From NCBI GenBank assembly GCA_963822705.1, contig CAWGIX010000011.1, positions 62,001 to 126,000 on the forward strand: DNA of 64,000 bases. Direction: 5' to 3'. Positions 50,010-59,674 of the stretch are shown piece by piece; the first letter of the stretch is position 1; every line of letters starts with the position of its first letter. A model generated the notes under the pieces. The model worked only from the letters and a program-made list of their open reading frames with translations, did no database searches and was not told the origin of the DNA. Source of the stretch: CAVRQM01 sp963822705 (GTDB taxonomy: Bacteria; Pseudomonadota; Alphaproteobacteria; Acetobacterales; Acetobacteraceae). The translations under genes and the position numbers were made by a program.

Positions 50010-51084
50010 ACATCGTGGTACTCGGCCTGTCGCTGAGCTCGTCTTGGGGCAACGGACACGCTACCACCTATCGCGCGCTGCTGGCCGGGCTGGCCGAGCG
50101 CGGCCACAACATTCTGTTTTTGGAGCGCGACCAGCCCTGGTATGCCGAGCAGCGGGACCTGACCGACCCGGAATTTTGCCGACTGGCATTGTATGGTTCC
50201 GTCGCCGAGCTCGCGCTGTGGCGGGAGGACATAGCGGCGGCCGATTTGGTCGTGGTCGGGTCCTACGTGACCGACGGCGTTGCGGTTGCGCGCTGGGTGC
50301 AGCGCACGGCGCGCGGTGTGACGGCGTTCTATGACATCGACACCCCTGTGACGATCAAGAAACTGATTGCCGGCGACAACGAGTATCTGGCGCCCGACCT
50401 GATTCCTGGCTTCGACCTGTATCTGTCCTTCACCGGCGGCCCCACCCTGCGACACCTCGAGCACGACTGGGGCGCGCGGAAGGCTCGGGCGCTGTATTGC
50501 TCGGTCGACGCGGCGCGATACCGGCCGATCCATAAGGCGCGGCGGTGGGACCTGGGCTATCTCGGCACTTTCAGTGCCGACCGTCAGCCGGTGCTGGAAA
50601 AGCTGCTGATCGAGCCCGCGCGAAGTCCGGCCGGACCTGCGGTTCGTGGTGGCCGGCCCCTTGTATCCGGACGACATTGCCTGGCCCGAGAACGTGGAAC
50701 GAATTGAGCATCTGCCTCCCGATGCGCATCCGAACTTCTTTGCGAGCTCTGGGATGGGCGCTGAACGTGACGCGGGCCGATATGAAGGCCGCCGGATGGA
50801 GCCCCAGCGTACGCCTGTTCGAAGCCGCGGCCTGCGGCTGTCCCATCGTTTCCGACTCTTGGGCGGGAATTGAGGAGGTCTTGCACCCCGAGCGCGAGCT
50901 GGCGCTGGCCGATGATACCAAGACGATGCTGCGAGTGCTGGAGCGCGACGAAGCCGAACGGCGCGAGATTGGTGCGGCTGCCCGACGGCGGGTGCTGGCG
51001 GCGCACAGAGCGGGCCACCGTGCCGGACAGTTGGAACGGTATGTGGCGGAGGTGGCGCAAGCGCCTTCGGCCACCGCGGCGTAA
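50006..51084 (+). CDS. CgeB-like glycosyltransferase 3 (frameshifts)
   Basis: ATG at 50006 overlaps the previous stop by four bases. NIVVLGLSLSSSWGNGHATTY, WDLGYLGTFSADRQPVLEKLL and the C-terminal ADMKAAGWSPSVRLFEAAAC with CPIVSDSWAGIEEVL match the CgeB group. Shifts lie near 50620 and 50745. About 359 residues after repair. The last gene of the glycan operon; a 246-base gap follows. Confidence 0.78.
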
Positions 51085-51330
51085 ACGCGATCCGGCACCA
51101 ACGCCGCCACAAGCTGACCCGAAGGACGTCCAGCTTGATGCGGAGCATCCGGCATTCCGGCCAGTCCCGCCGACTACGCCACCCCGGGTGCTGAAACGCA
51201 CCGCGAAAAACTGTTTCGCTGCGCCGGAATACCCGACGCCAATGGTTCGTCCCACCTGGGCAGGCAAACCGCCGAGGCCAGACTCTGACAGCCTGCATCT
51301 GGTCGTCGGCGTTACCCAGGGAGGCTATAC

Positions 51331-52419
51331 ATGGTGAAAGCGAATTACGCTGGGATATTGGGTGCAGGACGGCGCACCCTCATGACCGGCATGGGCTTGG
51401 CCGGTGCCGCACTATCAGCCCGAATGCTCGTGGGCGAGGCCGCGTCCCAAACTGTGGCGCCACGCAGAAGACCTGGTGCCGGCGATATCGCTCTGCTCCG
51501 TTTCGCAGCCTATGCAGAGCTTGTGGAGTCCGATCTTTGGCAGCAATACGCCGAGCTGGGTGGCCTCAACACCAGCACCGTGAATCCCTACCAGGCGGCG
51601 CTCAATCGGCTCGATGGCGACAGCGGCCAGTACATCACCAGCAACACGATCGACGAGCTGAGCCACGCGGCGTTTCTCAACGCCTATCTCGCATCCATCA
51701 ACGCCGACCCGGTTGACCTCGACAGATTCCGCACGCTGCCGAGCAGCCGTGCGACCGGTGCGCAGCAGAACGGCCGGTTGACCAATCTCATGCGGCTGAG
51801 CGTTGATACGTCCTGGTACGTGCGCTACCGCAGCACAAGTTCTCCAGATTTCGGCGCAACCTACCCGCAAGCTTTGCCGGCCCTGGCAGCCGGACAGTTC
51901 CCTGCCATTCCGCGCACGGACGCCGATTTCGAGCCGGCCGCGCACATTCAGGCGATCGCCAATACGGCTGCGTTTCATTTTGGCTCCATCGAGCAAGGCG
52001 GAACCAGCCTGTACGCATCGTTCGCCCAGCGGGCCTCCAGTGCCGAGGTTCTCGAGATACTGCTCGGGATCGGCGGCGATGAAGTCGCTCACTTCGTCGA
52101 ATGGGTCGACTTCGCCGGCAACGGCGTGCAGAAGCCGGTAGCGCCACTTACCGATCCCACGAATGGCCTGACGTTCCCAAACTTTGCTGCTAAGGGGGAC
52201 CCGCTGCTCCAGCCGAACCTGATCTTTCCGGTGCCCGCCACCTTCATCAGCCCGAATCTTCCACTATGCGCAACGATCCGGCCGATAAGCACGAGCGCCG
52301 TCACGGCGGTCGACGTGGTCAACTTCTTCGCGGGAATGGGCATGTTCATTGGTCAAAGCTCCGAGTTCATGGCGTTCAGCATGAAGCTCGCCGCGGCGGC
52401 CGACCGAGCGCACAGGTAG
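51331..52419 (+). CDS. Ferritin-like domain protein with Tat-type signal
   Basis: A 362-residue exported protein: GAGRRTLMTGMGLAGAALSA is a twin-arginine-like leader. The mature part resembles the Ferritin_2/Rds1 family (LRFAAYAELVESDLWQQYAEL; TIDELSHAAFLNAYL; LGIGGDEVAHFVEWVDF), with glutamate and histidine residues suited to a di-metal site. Family members are linked to stress and desiccation in various bacteria and fungi, but activity is not established. Start follows GGGAGG. Possibly independent of the upstream glycan operon. Confidence 0.78.
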   Translation: MVKANYAGILGAGRRTLMTGMGLAGAALSARMLVGEAASQTVAPRRRPGAGDIALLRFAAYAELVESDLWQQYAELGGLNTSTVNPYQAALNRLDGDSGQYITSNTIDELSHAAFLNAYLASINADPVDLDRFRTLPSSRATGAQQNGRLTNLMRLSVDTSWYVRYRSTSSPDFGATYPQALPALAAGQFPAIPRTDADFEPAAHIQAIANTAAFHFGSIEQGGTSLYASFAQRASSAEVLEILLGIGGDEVAHFVEWVDFAGNGVQKPVAPLTDPTNGLTFPNFAAKGDPLLQPNLIFPVPATFISPNLPLCATIRPISTSAVTAVDVVNFFAGMGMFIGQSSEFMAFSMKLAAAADRAHR

Positions 52420-52533
52420 TTCGGCCAGCGCGGAGAATCGCGCTCGGCTGACATCGGCCGTGAAGTCGCCACACTTGGCTGACCCTGATGCTGACTGCGA
52501 TACATCACTCCGGTCGCAGTCAGCATCGGGCCT

Positions 52534-53394
52534 TCAGAGCGGTGCTCCGGCACTGGTTTCGAGACGGTCGGAACCCGCTGGCCCAACACCGGTGCCGGCG
52601 GCCGGCGGAGCCGAGGTGGACAGGATTTCCCGCGCCACTGCCTTGGCCAGCAGGGCATACCCCGCATCGGCCATGTGCAGGCCGTCGGGAGCGAGCATGC
52701 GCGCGGCATCCACTATGTCGTGGTCGAGCCAGCTCCGCATCAGGTCCCACCTGCGGACTACCGGCACTCGCATCTCGGCGCCGAGTTGGCGCAGCGCGTC
52801 GCGGTACAACACGGCGGTGGGCACCGTGCGTGTAACATGGCAGTATTGCGGCTCCATCAGCATCACGTCGACCCCGGCCTGCCGTATGGCAGCCACCGTC
52901 TGACGGGTCAGCATGACGAAACGATCCAGAGGCACTGCGCGCAGTGGGTCGTTGGTGCCGGTTTGAAAGATAACCAGGTCCGGCTTTTCGGCCAGCACCT
53001 CCGGCAGGCGCCGGGCCAGATCTTCCGCGTCCTCCCCACCAACACCGAGGTTTATCACCGTCACCTTCTGATGCGGCAGCAGGGTGGCCAGCTCACCCTC
53101 CAGCCGACTCGGGTAGGAGGCGGAAGGGGAACTGGCCCCCACGCCCTCGGTGGAGGACGACCCGAACGCCACCACGCGCAACGGCAAAGCGTGCAGACGG
53201 TATTGGGCAACACGCGGCAATCCGGCGACCGCGGAGAGAGCGCCCGAACTGCTGCGCCGATCGTGCTCGGACGGTCCGTGCGTCCGCCGGGTGGCGGTCG
53301 CCGCCTTGGCCGCCACCAAGGCGAACGGCGCTGCTGTCGTCAGGACAAGGATCGGCAGGACCATCAGCACCGGCCACAACGGGCGGAGCGCCAT
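52534..53394 (-). CDS. SGNH/GDSL-type hydrolase, membrane-anchored or secreted
   Basis: 286 residues from the ATG at 53394, one base after the OpgC stop. N-terminal hydrophobic segment (LWPVLMVLPILVLTTAAPFALVA) for export. SGNH blocks: Ser in VVAFGSSSTEGVGAS, Gly in NLGVGGEDAEDL, Asn in QTGTNDPLRAV, Asp-His in PDGLHMADAGY. Likely esterase removing acyl groups from a carbohydrate; its pairing with OpgC points to a periplasmic glucan or surface glycan. Confidence 0.84.
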   Translation of the reverse strand: MALRPLWPVLMVLPILVLTTAAPFALVAAKAATATRRTHGPSEHDRRSSSGALSAVAGLPRVAQYRLHALPLRVVAFGSSSTEGVGASSPSASYPSRLEGELATLLPHQKVTVINLGVGGEDAEDLARRLPEVLAEKPDLVIFQTGTNDPLRAVPLDRFVMLTRQTVAAIRQAGVDVMLMEPQYCHVTRTVPTAVLYRDALRQLGAEMRVPVVRRWDLMRSWLDHDIVDAARMLAPDGLHMADAGYALLAKAVAREILSTSAPPAAGTGVGPAGSDRLETSAGAPL

Positions 53395-53395
53395 G

Positions 53396-54551
53396 TCAGT
53401 CGCCGGCCAGGGCGATGGCACCCTGGGCCGGGACTGCCGGGCTGCGCGACGGCGCCCGCTGGCGTTCCCGCAGAGCAGCGACCCCGAGCATCCCTGCCGT
53501 TCCGATCACGTTCACCATCACCTGCACGTCCGTTCCTGCTCCAAAGCTACGCATCGCGAGCCGTCCGGCCAACGCCAGCACGCAGCCGACCGCGAACACC
53601 TCCAGCGAGTGCCGGCCGCACAGCGCGAAAGCCTGCGCTACCGTGCCGCGGGTCGCCCGCAGTGCCGCGCGCGAACTTAACACCAGGTACATGATGGCAA
53701 GGATGTCAACAATTCGCCACGGCGACAGGTGGGACTTGTCCGGGGGCGGCAGGACGAACCCGCGCAGGCTCGCCGGCCCCCAGTCGGCCCAGGGCAGGAC
53801 CTGAACGAAGGCAAACGCCAGATACAGGGCGGAGGCGACCACCAACCAGCGCAGGCGGGGCAGGCTGCCGCCCATGCGCCGGGTGAGGACCGCCAGCGCC
53901 GCCCCGATCGCGAACAGGAACTGCCATGCAAAGGGGTTGAAATACCAGCCGTTCGGATCGGTGCCGTTGGGCAGGTTCAGGCCGTGCCAAGCATAGGCGA
54001 GCAGCCACACTGCCGCCGATCCGGCCAGGGCCAGCCCGACGCTCCGGCGCATGGCGACCCAGAGCAGCGGGAAAATCCCGAGCAGCACGATGTAGAGCGG
54101 CAGGATGTCGAGATAGGCGGGCATTGCCTGCAGCGTCAGGGCGCGCACCATGGCCTGCCCGCGCAGTGCCGCGAACATTGATGCCACCGGGGCCACCGCG
54201 GGATCAAGAGCCAGCCAAAGCGAGGCCAACGCCAGCATCGCGACTATGAGCACGATGTGCGTCAGATAGATGCGCACACATCGGGCAGCGATGCGGTGCA
54301 GCCCGCCGAGCATGTCACGTCGCAGCGCACGGCCGTAGGCGGCCATGGACGAGAACCCGGCCAAGAGAACAAAAATCTCGGCAGCGTCGCAAAAACCGAG
54401 TTCGTGCAAGGTGAACAGATTTCAGGCCATTTTGAGGAATGTGGTCCACGAAAATCATCAGCAGCGCGACCCCGCGCAACACATCGACGCGGACCTCCCG
54501 GCCCGATCCTGGCCTCGAGGCTTTGGTCTCGGGCAAAAAACGCGACAACAT
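53396..54551 (-). CDS. opgC: OpgC family membrane protein (one frameshift)
   Basis: OpgC proteins add succinyl groups to periplasmic glucans. N-terminal RVDVLRGVALLMIFVDHIPQN is read from the ATG at 54551; the frame shifts near 54415 and resumes with HELGFCDAAEIFVLLAGFSSM. About ten membrane helices follow to 53396. One indel gives about 385 residues, the family size. The gene is directly followed by the SGNH hydrolase. No opgGH genes are in the window. Confidence 0.83.
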
Positions 54552-54958
54552 GATCGGGTAGCTGTGCATGGATCGTACCAACACCATGGAGCGGAGTTGG
54601 CGCAAACTTGGCCAGCGAGGGAGGGAATGCAACGGCGTCTTACGGACGGTTTCGGTTCGACCAACTCAGTAACCAGGTATCCTTGATCCGGGGTTCCGTC
54701 CGGCGCGCGACCGCCGTTTGGGCTGTCTTGTTGTCGGACATCCCGGTGTTCGGATTGCGTCCGTGGTGAGGAAAGTTCGAACAGGAAATCTCGACATCAT
54801 GGCATCGAACGTGCCCCGGGAGGTGTTGCCGGTGTTTGGGCGTGTTCGCGCGTCTCCCGAAAGAGGTCGCGGAGGTCGGTTGATCGGGGGTCGGCGGTAT
54901 CTCGCCGATGCCGAAAGATTTCATCCGCCCATCGACACCGCCCGGCCTGGCTGCATTA
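54552..54958. other. Intergenic stretch, no supported gene
   Basis: About 400 bases between the opgC start and the EAL gene stop, both on the minus strand. It must hold the opgC promoter, but no box pair stands out. Short frames on both strands lack recognisable features. Confidence 0.4.
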
Positions 54959-56243
54959 TTAAGGAGCGCTCGTCAGGACACGGTCTGAAGCCTGCGGCTC
55001 GGCGCCTCGTCGCAGCAGGGCGTCGAGGCTGCGCGACGGTTGCGGCCGGCCGAAATGATAGCCCTGCGCCTCGGTGCAACCGGCGTGGCGGAGCAGGGCC
55101 GCCTGCTGCGCCGTTTCGACGCCTTCGGCCAGGAACGACACGCCGAGGCCGGCGCTCAGGCTCGCGATGGCGCGGACGATGGCCATCGCTTCTTCGCGTC
55201 GGCCAAGATCATGGATGAACGACCGGTCCGTCTTGATCTTGTCGAACGTGAAGCGTTTCAGATAACCCAGCGACGAGTAGCCGGAGCCAAAATCGTCGAG
55301 CGATATTCGCACGCCCTGGCGCCGAAGAATTTGGAATTTTTCGATCACCTTTTCATGGTCCGCGATGAATATCGATTCGGTGATTTCCAGCTCGAGCCGG
55401 TTGGGTGCCAGCCCGGTTGCCGCGAGCGCCTTGAAAACTCCGTCCGTGAAATCCTCGCTCTTGAGCTGCGACGGCGATACGTTGACGGCTACCCGCATAT
55501 TGCCCGGCCAGCTTGCCGCGGTGCGGCACGCGGTCAGCATTCCCCAGGCGCCGATCGGCACAATCAGACCCGATTTTTCCGCATCGGCAATAAAGGCATC
55601 GGGCGTCACCAGGCCCCTGCCGGGATGACGCCAGCGGATCAGCGCCTCGAACCCGACAATCTCCTGCGAGCGGAGCCATACGAGCGGCTGATAGTGCAGC
55701 TCGAATTCATCTCTCTCCAGCGCGCGCCGTAGATCCGTGTCGATCGTCTGCAGGCGCTGAGAGGCGAAGCCGCGGCCGTTTCCGGCATCGCCCGGTGTGT
55801 ACGGCCCATCCTCCTTGACCCGGCGCAGGGCCGCCGCGGCCTGCGCGAGAAGCTGGTCCATTTCGTCGCCCGGCTCGCGAGCGGCCGCAGAGTCCGAACG
55901 CATCGAACACCTCGGTCATCGTCTCCAGAAGCCGTTTGCCCCCGCGGCAGACTTTTTGCAGGTCGGCCGCCTGCTCGCGGCGATGCTCGCGCTCCGCGTC
56001 CTCGAGCAACATTTCGCTGTACCCGATGATGTCGTTCAGCGAGGTGCGCAGGGCGTAGCTCACATTGGAAATGAGGACGCCCTTTGCGGCGGTCGCCCGC
56101 CGGGCCGCGGCACTGGCCGTCCGTAGCTGCTGCGTTTTTTGCTCAAGCTCGAACTGCAGCTGCTTGACTTGCAGCGCGAGCTCTCGACGCGGGTGTACCC
56201 GTGCGTCCTCGGCCGCATCGGGTCGCGCCCTAAGGCACACCAT
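54959..56243 (-). CDS. EAL phosphodiesterase with degenerate HisKA-like N-terminus (frameshift)
   Basis: C-terminal EAL domain degrades cyclic di-GMP; catalytic residues are all visible: FEALIRWRHPGRG, NVSPSQL, ELEITES, DDFGSGYSS, KTDRSFI and EGVETAQQA. N-terminal 130 residues, from 56243, contain a coiled coil and a dimerisation helix (VSYALRTSLNDIIGYSEMLL) in which the usual phospho-accepting His of SHELRTP is Tyr, and no ATPase domain follows. The two parts are in different frames, joined near 55890. Either one indel in a fused gene, or a separate EAL gene starting at ATG 55903. Confidence 0.72.
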
Positions 56244-56344
56244 GGCGCTCTCGGTCCACCTGCCGCTGGCTGGATGCTCATCTCATCACGGCTGACATGA
56301 ACACTTGGTTATGAGCTGCCCCTGACCGGACATGATTATTTTCC

Positions 56345-56373
56345 TTGACGAGGGCCAACGTTCCCTGTATGTT
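56345..56373 (+). promoter_or_regulatory. Sigma-70-like promoter, very short leader
   Basis: TTGACG (56345-56350), a 17-base spacer and TATGTT (56368-56373) lie just ahead of the ATG at 56385, placing the likely start of transcription only about five bases before translation begins. No ribosome site precedes that ATG, which suggests leaderless or near-leaderless translation. Confidence 0.5.
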
Positions 56374-56384
56374 CTGCCCAACGC

Positions 56385-57071
56385 ATGTCCGAATCCTCCC
56401 GCCCCAAACACATACCCAGCACCGCCTGGCGGTTCGCCGCCATCATCCGCGACCTGTCCCGAGCGGCCGGGATGCGGATGCGCGCCGATCCGGCGGCGGT
56501 GGCGAAGCTGAGCCTGCTGCAGGCCTGGCTGCACAACACCATCAGGAGGTTCGTGGCCCTGGCGCAGCGGGCCAAGGCGGGTCCGCTGCCGCCGCCCCGA
56601 CCCCGCGCTCCCAAACCAGCGCCCGAGCCGACTCCCGAGCCAACTCCCCACCCGCCCCGGCCGCGCCAGCCCGAGATGCCGCGGCAGTTCCTCTGGGTGG
56701 TGCGATTGCTGGGGGTGGAGGCGACGGGCTGTGCCAACCAGCTCGACTATCTGCTGAAAGACCCCGAGATGCAGGCCCTGCTCCGGGACGCGCCGCAGGT
56801 GGGGCGGATCCTGCGGCCGCTGTACCGGAGGCTGGGACGAAAGCCCGACCCCGCCCTGTTGCCGCCGCCGCCGCCCCGGCCGCCCCGCGCGAAGCCGCCC
56901 GCCCCTGAACCTGATCCCGCTGCACCGGCCCCCGAAAAACCGATGCGCAAGCGTCCGGTCCGCACCGAGCCGTATAAGCGCAAGCCGAAATGGACCGAGC
57001 CCGGCACGGAGTGGCGCAAATGGCGCGGCATCTGGATGCTGGAGCCGATCCGAAAACCGGTCCCTTCCTGA
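56385..57071 (+). CDS. Proline/arginine-rich orphan protein
   Basis: 228 residues, not recognised. Two compact helical segments (WRFAAIIRDLSRAAGMRMRAD... to AWLHNTIRRFVALA; and PRQFLWVVRLLGVEATGCANQL) are separated by proline-rich linkers of repeated P-x-P and PEPTPEP blocks; the C-terminal 60 residues are basic. No signal peptide or membrane helix. The composition suggests a scaffold or nucleic-acid-associated protein, but that is a guess. A clear promoter sits directly ahead of it. Confidence 0.62.
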   Translation: MSESSRPKHIPSTAWRFAAIIRDLSRAAGMRMRADPAAVAKLSLLQAWLHNTIRRFVALAQRAKAGPLPPPRPRAPKPAPEPTPEPTPHPPRPRQPEMPRQFLWVVRLLGVEATGCANQLDYLLKDPEMQALLRDAPQVGRILRPLYRRLGRKPDPALLPPPPPRPPRAKPPAPEPDPAAPAPEKPMRKRPVRTEPYKRKPKWTEPGTEWRKWRGIWMLEPIRKPVPS

Positions 57072-57285
57072 GCCTGCTCACGCACGTCCATATTGTCCGA
57101 TCTCGAATCAATATCGCGCGGGACGTGCCGCCGCCGTACCCCGCGCAGTCCAAGTTCCCGCCGGCGTCGCAAAGTTTTAACGCCTGCCCTGGTATGAATT
57201 CGAGCGCCGACGACTGCCGGCTGTAGACGTCCGGCGGAGCCGATTGCTAGCCTCACCTGATCAGAGCACACTGGATCAGGGGAAC

Positions 57286-59640
57286 TTGAAGAACATCCAC
57301 CGTCACGCGGTCATCATCTCCGTCTTCGCCGGGCTGGCGCTGTCGCGCGGCCTGGACGCGCAAACCCCGGCGCCGCCGCCGCCGGCCCCGCCGCCGCCAC
57401 CGACGGTCCGCCTGCCGGATATCGACGTGGTCGGCAGCACCCCGCTGCTGGGGTCGGGCGTCAATCGCGACCAGGTGCCCGCGCAAACCTACGTGCTGAC
57501 ACCAGGCGACATCCAGCGCACCGGCATCCCCGACCTGACCGGCACGCTCAACACCAACATCCCGAGCATCAACCTGAATGACTCCTCGGGCAATCCGTTC
57601 CAGCCCGACGTGCTGTTCCGCGGTTTTCTCGCCTCGCCGGTGGAAGGCGAGGCGGAGGGCCTCGCGGTCTATGTCAACGGTGCCCGCTTCAACGATCCGT
57701 TCGGCGATACGGTGAACTGGGACCTGATCCCGTCGCAGGCGATCGACCGCGTCAACGTCGAAGGTTCCAACCCGGTCTACGGCCTGAACGCGCTGGGCGG
57801 CTCGATCGCGGTGAAACTGAAAAACGGGTTTACCTATCACGGCGGCGAGCTGACGGGTTACGGCGGCTCGTTCGGCCGCGCCGCCGCTCTGTTCCAGTAC
57901 GGCGCGGAGAGCCAGAACACCTCCGCCTACGTCACCGGCGATTTTATCCAGGACAACGGATGGCGCTACACCAGCCAATCGCAATTGCGCCAGATCTATG
58001 CCGATCTCGGCTGGCGCGGTCCCTTGGCCGAGGCGCATTTCAGCATTCTCGGCGCCGACAACGATTTGCAGAATCCCGGCGCCACGCCGGTGCAGATCCT
58101 CGCCGTCAACCGGGCCCAGCAATACACCGCGCCCAACGTCGTTCGGAACAAATACCTGCAACTGAACCTGAACGGCAGCTATGACATCAGCGATCTCACC
58201 TCGGTGCAGGGGCTGGCGTATTACTCCAACCTCTCGCAGCGGCTGATCAACGGCGTCACCGTCGATTTCGAACAGTGCGCCGACGGGTCCGGATTCCTGT
58301 GCACCGAGGACGGCGACTACTACACCGACCGCGCGGGCAATCCGATCCCCGACTATCTGAATGGCGGACCCTATTCCGGCAACAATTTCCAGGGCACCGA
58401 CACCAACGCGTTCGGCGCCGGCATACAAGTGTCCGACCACCACGACGTGTTCGGCCTGCCCAACCATTTGGTGGTGGGCGCCAGCGTGGATGCCGGGGAC
58501 ACGTTGTTCGACGGCCACGAGGAACTCGGCGGCATCGACCCGAACCTGTTCTTCCTCGGCCCGGGCATCACCATCGACCAGGCCGACCTGTCGATCGCAC
58601 CGGTGCGTCTGGCCACCACCAACCGGTATTACGGTCTGTTCTTCACCGACCTGCTGAACGTGACGCCAAGATTGTCGCTGTCGCTGTCGGGACGTTTCAA
58701 CAACGCCGACATTTCGCTGCACGACAAGCTGGGCACGGCGCTGAACGGCGGCCACGCGTATAATCGGTTCAATCCGGGCGTCGGCCTCACCTACAAGGTG
58801 TTGCCGGGTCTGTCCGCCTTCGTCAGCTACTCCGAGGCCAACCGGGCACCGACGCCTACGGAACTATCCTGCGCCAGCATCACCTCGCCCTGCCAGCTGC
58901 CGAACTTCTTCCTCGGCGACCCGAATTTGAAGCAGGTGGTGGCGCACACGGTGGAGCTCGGCGTGCGCGGGCGACTGCCGTCCGTGTGGGGCGGCAAGCT
59001 GGTGTGGAACGTCGATTACTTCCACACCAACAGCGACGACGACATCATTTTCGAATCGAGCCTGGTGCAGGGCCTCGATTTTTTCCAGAACGTCGGGCTG
59101 ACGCGGCGTCAGGGCATCGAGGCGAACCTGAACTACGCCCGCGGCCCACTGAGCCTGACGCTGGGCTACGCCTATACCGACGCCACGTTCCAGGTCCCGC
59201 TGACCCTGGACAGCCCGACCAATCCCGGGGCGGACGCGAACGGCCAGATCCATGTCGTGCCGGGCGACCATCTGCCGGGCATTCCCACGCACCGGCTGAA
59301 ATTCGTGGTGAACTATGGCGTGACGCCGCGCTGGACAATCGGCGCCTCCGGCGTCTTGGCCACCGGCCAGTATTTCTTCGGCGACGAGGCCAACCTGAAC
59401 AAGAAGCTGGGCGGGTACGTCGTGCTCAACCTGAACACCAGCTATCGGGTGACCGACCATATCCAGTTGTTCGGCCTCATCACCAACACCTTCAACGCGA
59501 AATACGAGACTTATGGCACCTACGGCCCGCTGAACCCGTTCCCGGTGTCGTTCATCCCCGGCGGCGCCATCACCGACGCCAGAGTGGAAAGCCCGGCCCC
59601 GCCGATCGCCGGCTACGGGGGCGTGCGAGTGACGTTCTGA
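57286..59640 (+). CDS. TonB-dependent outer membrane receptor
   Basis: A 784-residue energy-coupled outer membrane channel. I chose the TTG at 57286, with AGGGGAA ahead, giving a signal peptide (HAVIISVFAGLALSRGLDAQ); a TTG at 57244 is the alternative. A proline run follows, then the plug domain (DIDVVGSTPLLGSGV; GEAEGLAVYVNGARFNDPFG; NPVYGLNALGGSIAV) and a 22-strand barrel ending in VRVTF, a terminal aromatic residue as needed for membrane insertion. The ligand is not deducible; no TonB or siderophore genes are adjacent. Confidence 0.9.
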   Translation: MKNIHRHAVIISVFAGLALSRGLDAQTPAPPPPAPPPPPTVRLPDIDVVGSTPLLGSGVNRDQVPAQTYVLTPGDIQRTGIPDLTGTLNTNIPSINLNDSSGNPFQPDVLFRGFLASPVEGEAEGLAVYVNGARFNDPFGDTVNWDLIPSQAIDRVNVEGSNPVYGLNALGGSIAVKLKNGFTYHGGELTGYGGSFGRAAALFQYGAESQNTSAYVTGDFIQDNGWRYTSQSQLRQIYADLGWRGPLAEAHFSILGADNDLQNPGATPVQILAVNRAQQYTAPNVVRNKYLQLNLNGSYDISDLTSVQGLAYYSNLSQRLINGVTVDFEQCADGSGFLCTEDGDYYTDRAGNPIPDYLNGGPYSGNNFQGTDTNAFGAGIQVSDHHDVFGLPNHLVVGASVDAGDTLFDGHEELGGIDPNLFFLGPGITIDQADLSIAPVRLATTNRYYGLFFTDLLNVTPRLSLSLSGRFNNADISLHDKLGTALNGGHAYNRFNPGVGLTYKVLPGLSAFVSYSEANRAPTPTELSCASITSPCQLPNFFLGDPNLKQVVAHTVELGVRGRLPSVWGGKLVWNVDYFHTNSDDDIIFESSLVQGLDFFQNVGLTRRQGIEANLNYARGPLSLTLGYAYTDATFQVPLTLDSPTNPGADANGQIHVVPGDHLPGIPTHRLKFVVNYGVTPRWTIGASGVLATGQYFFGDEANLNKKLGGYVVLNLNTSYRVTDHIQLFGLITNTFNAKYETYGTYGPLNPFPVSFIPGGAITDARVESPAPPIAGYGGVRVTF

Positions 59641-59674
59641 GACGGGGTGGTCGGGACAGAGATGGCCCTCGTCG

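Noticed and set aside
57253..58755. 500-codon minus-strand frame opposite the TonB receptor
   Set aside because: Antisense shadow of a well-supported receptor; no recognisable protein features.
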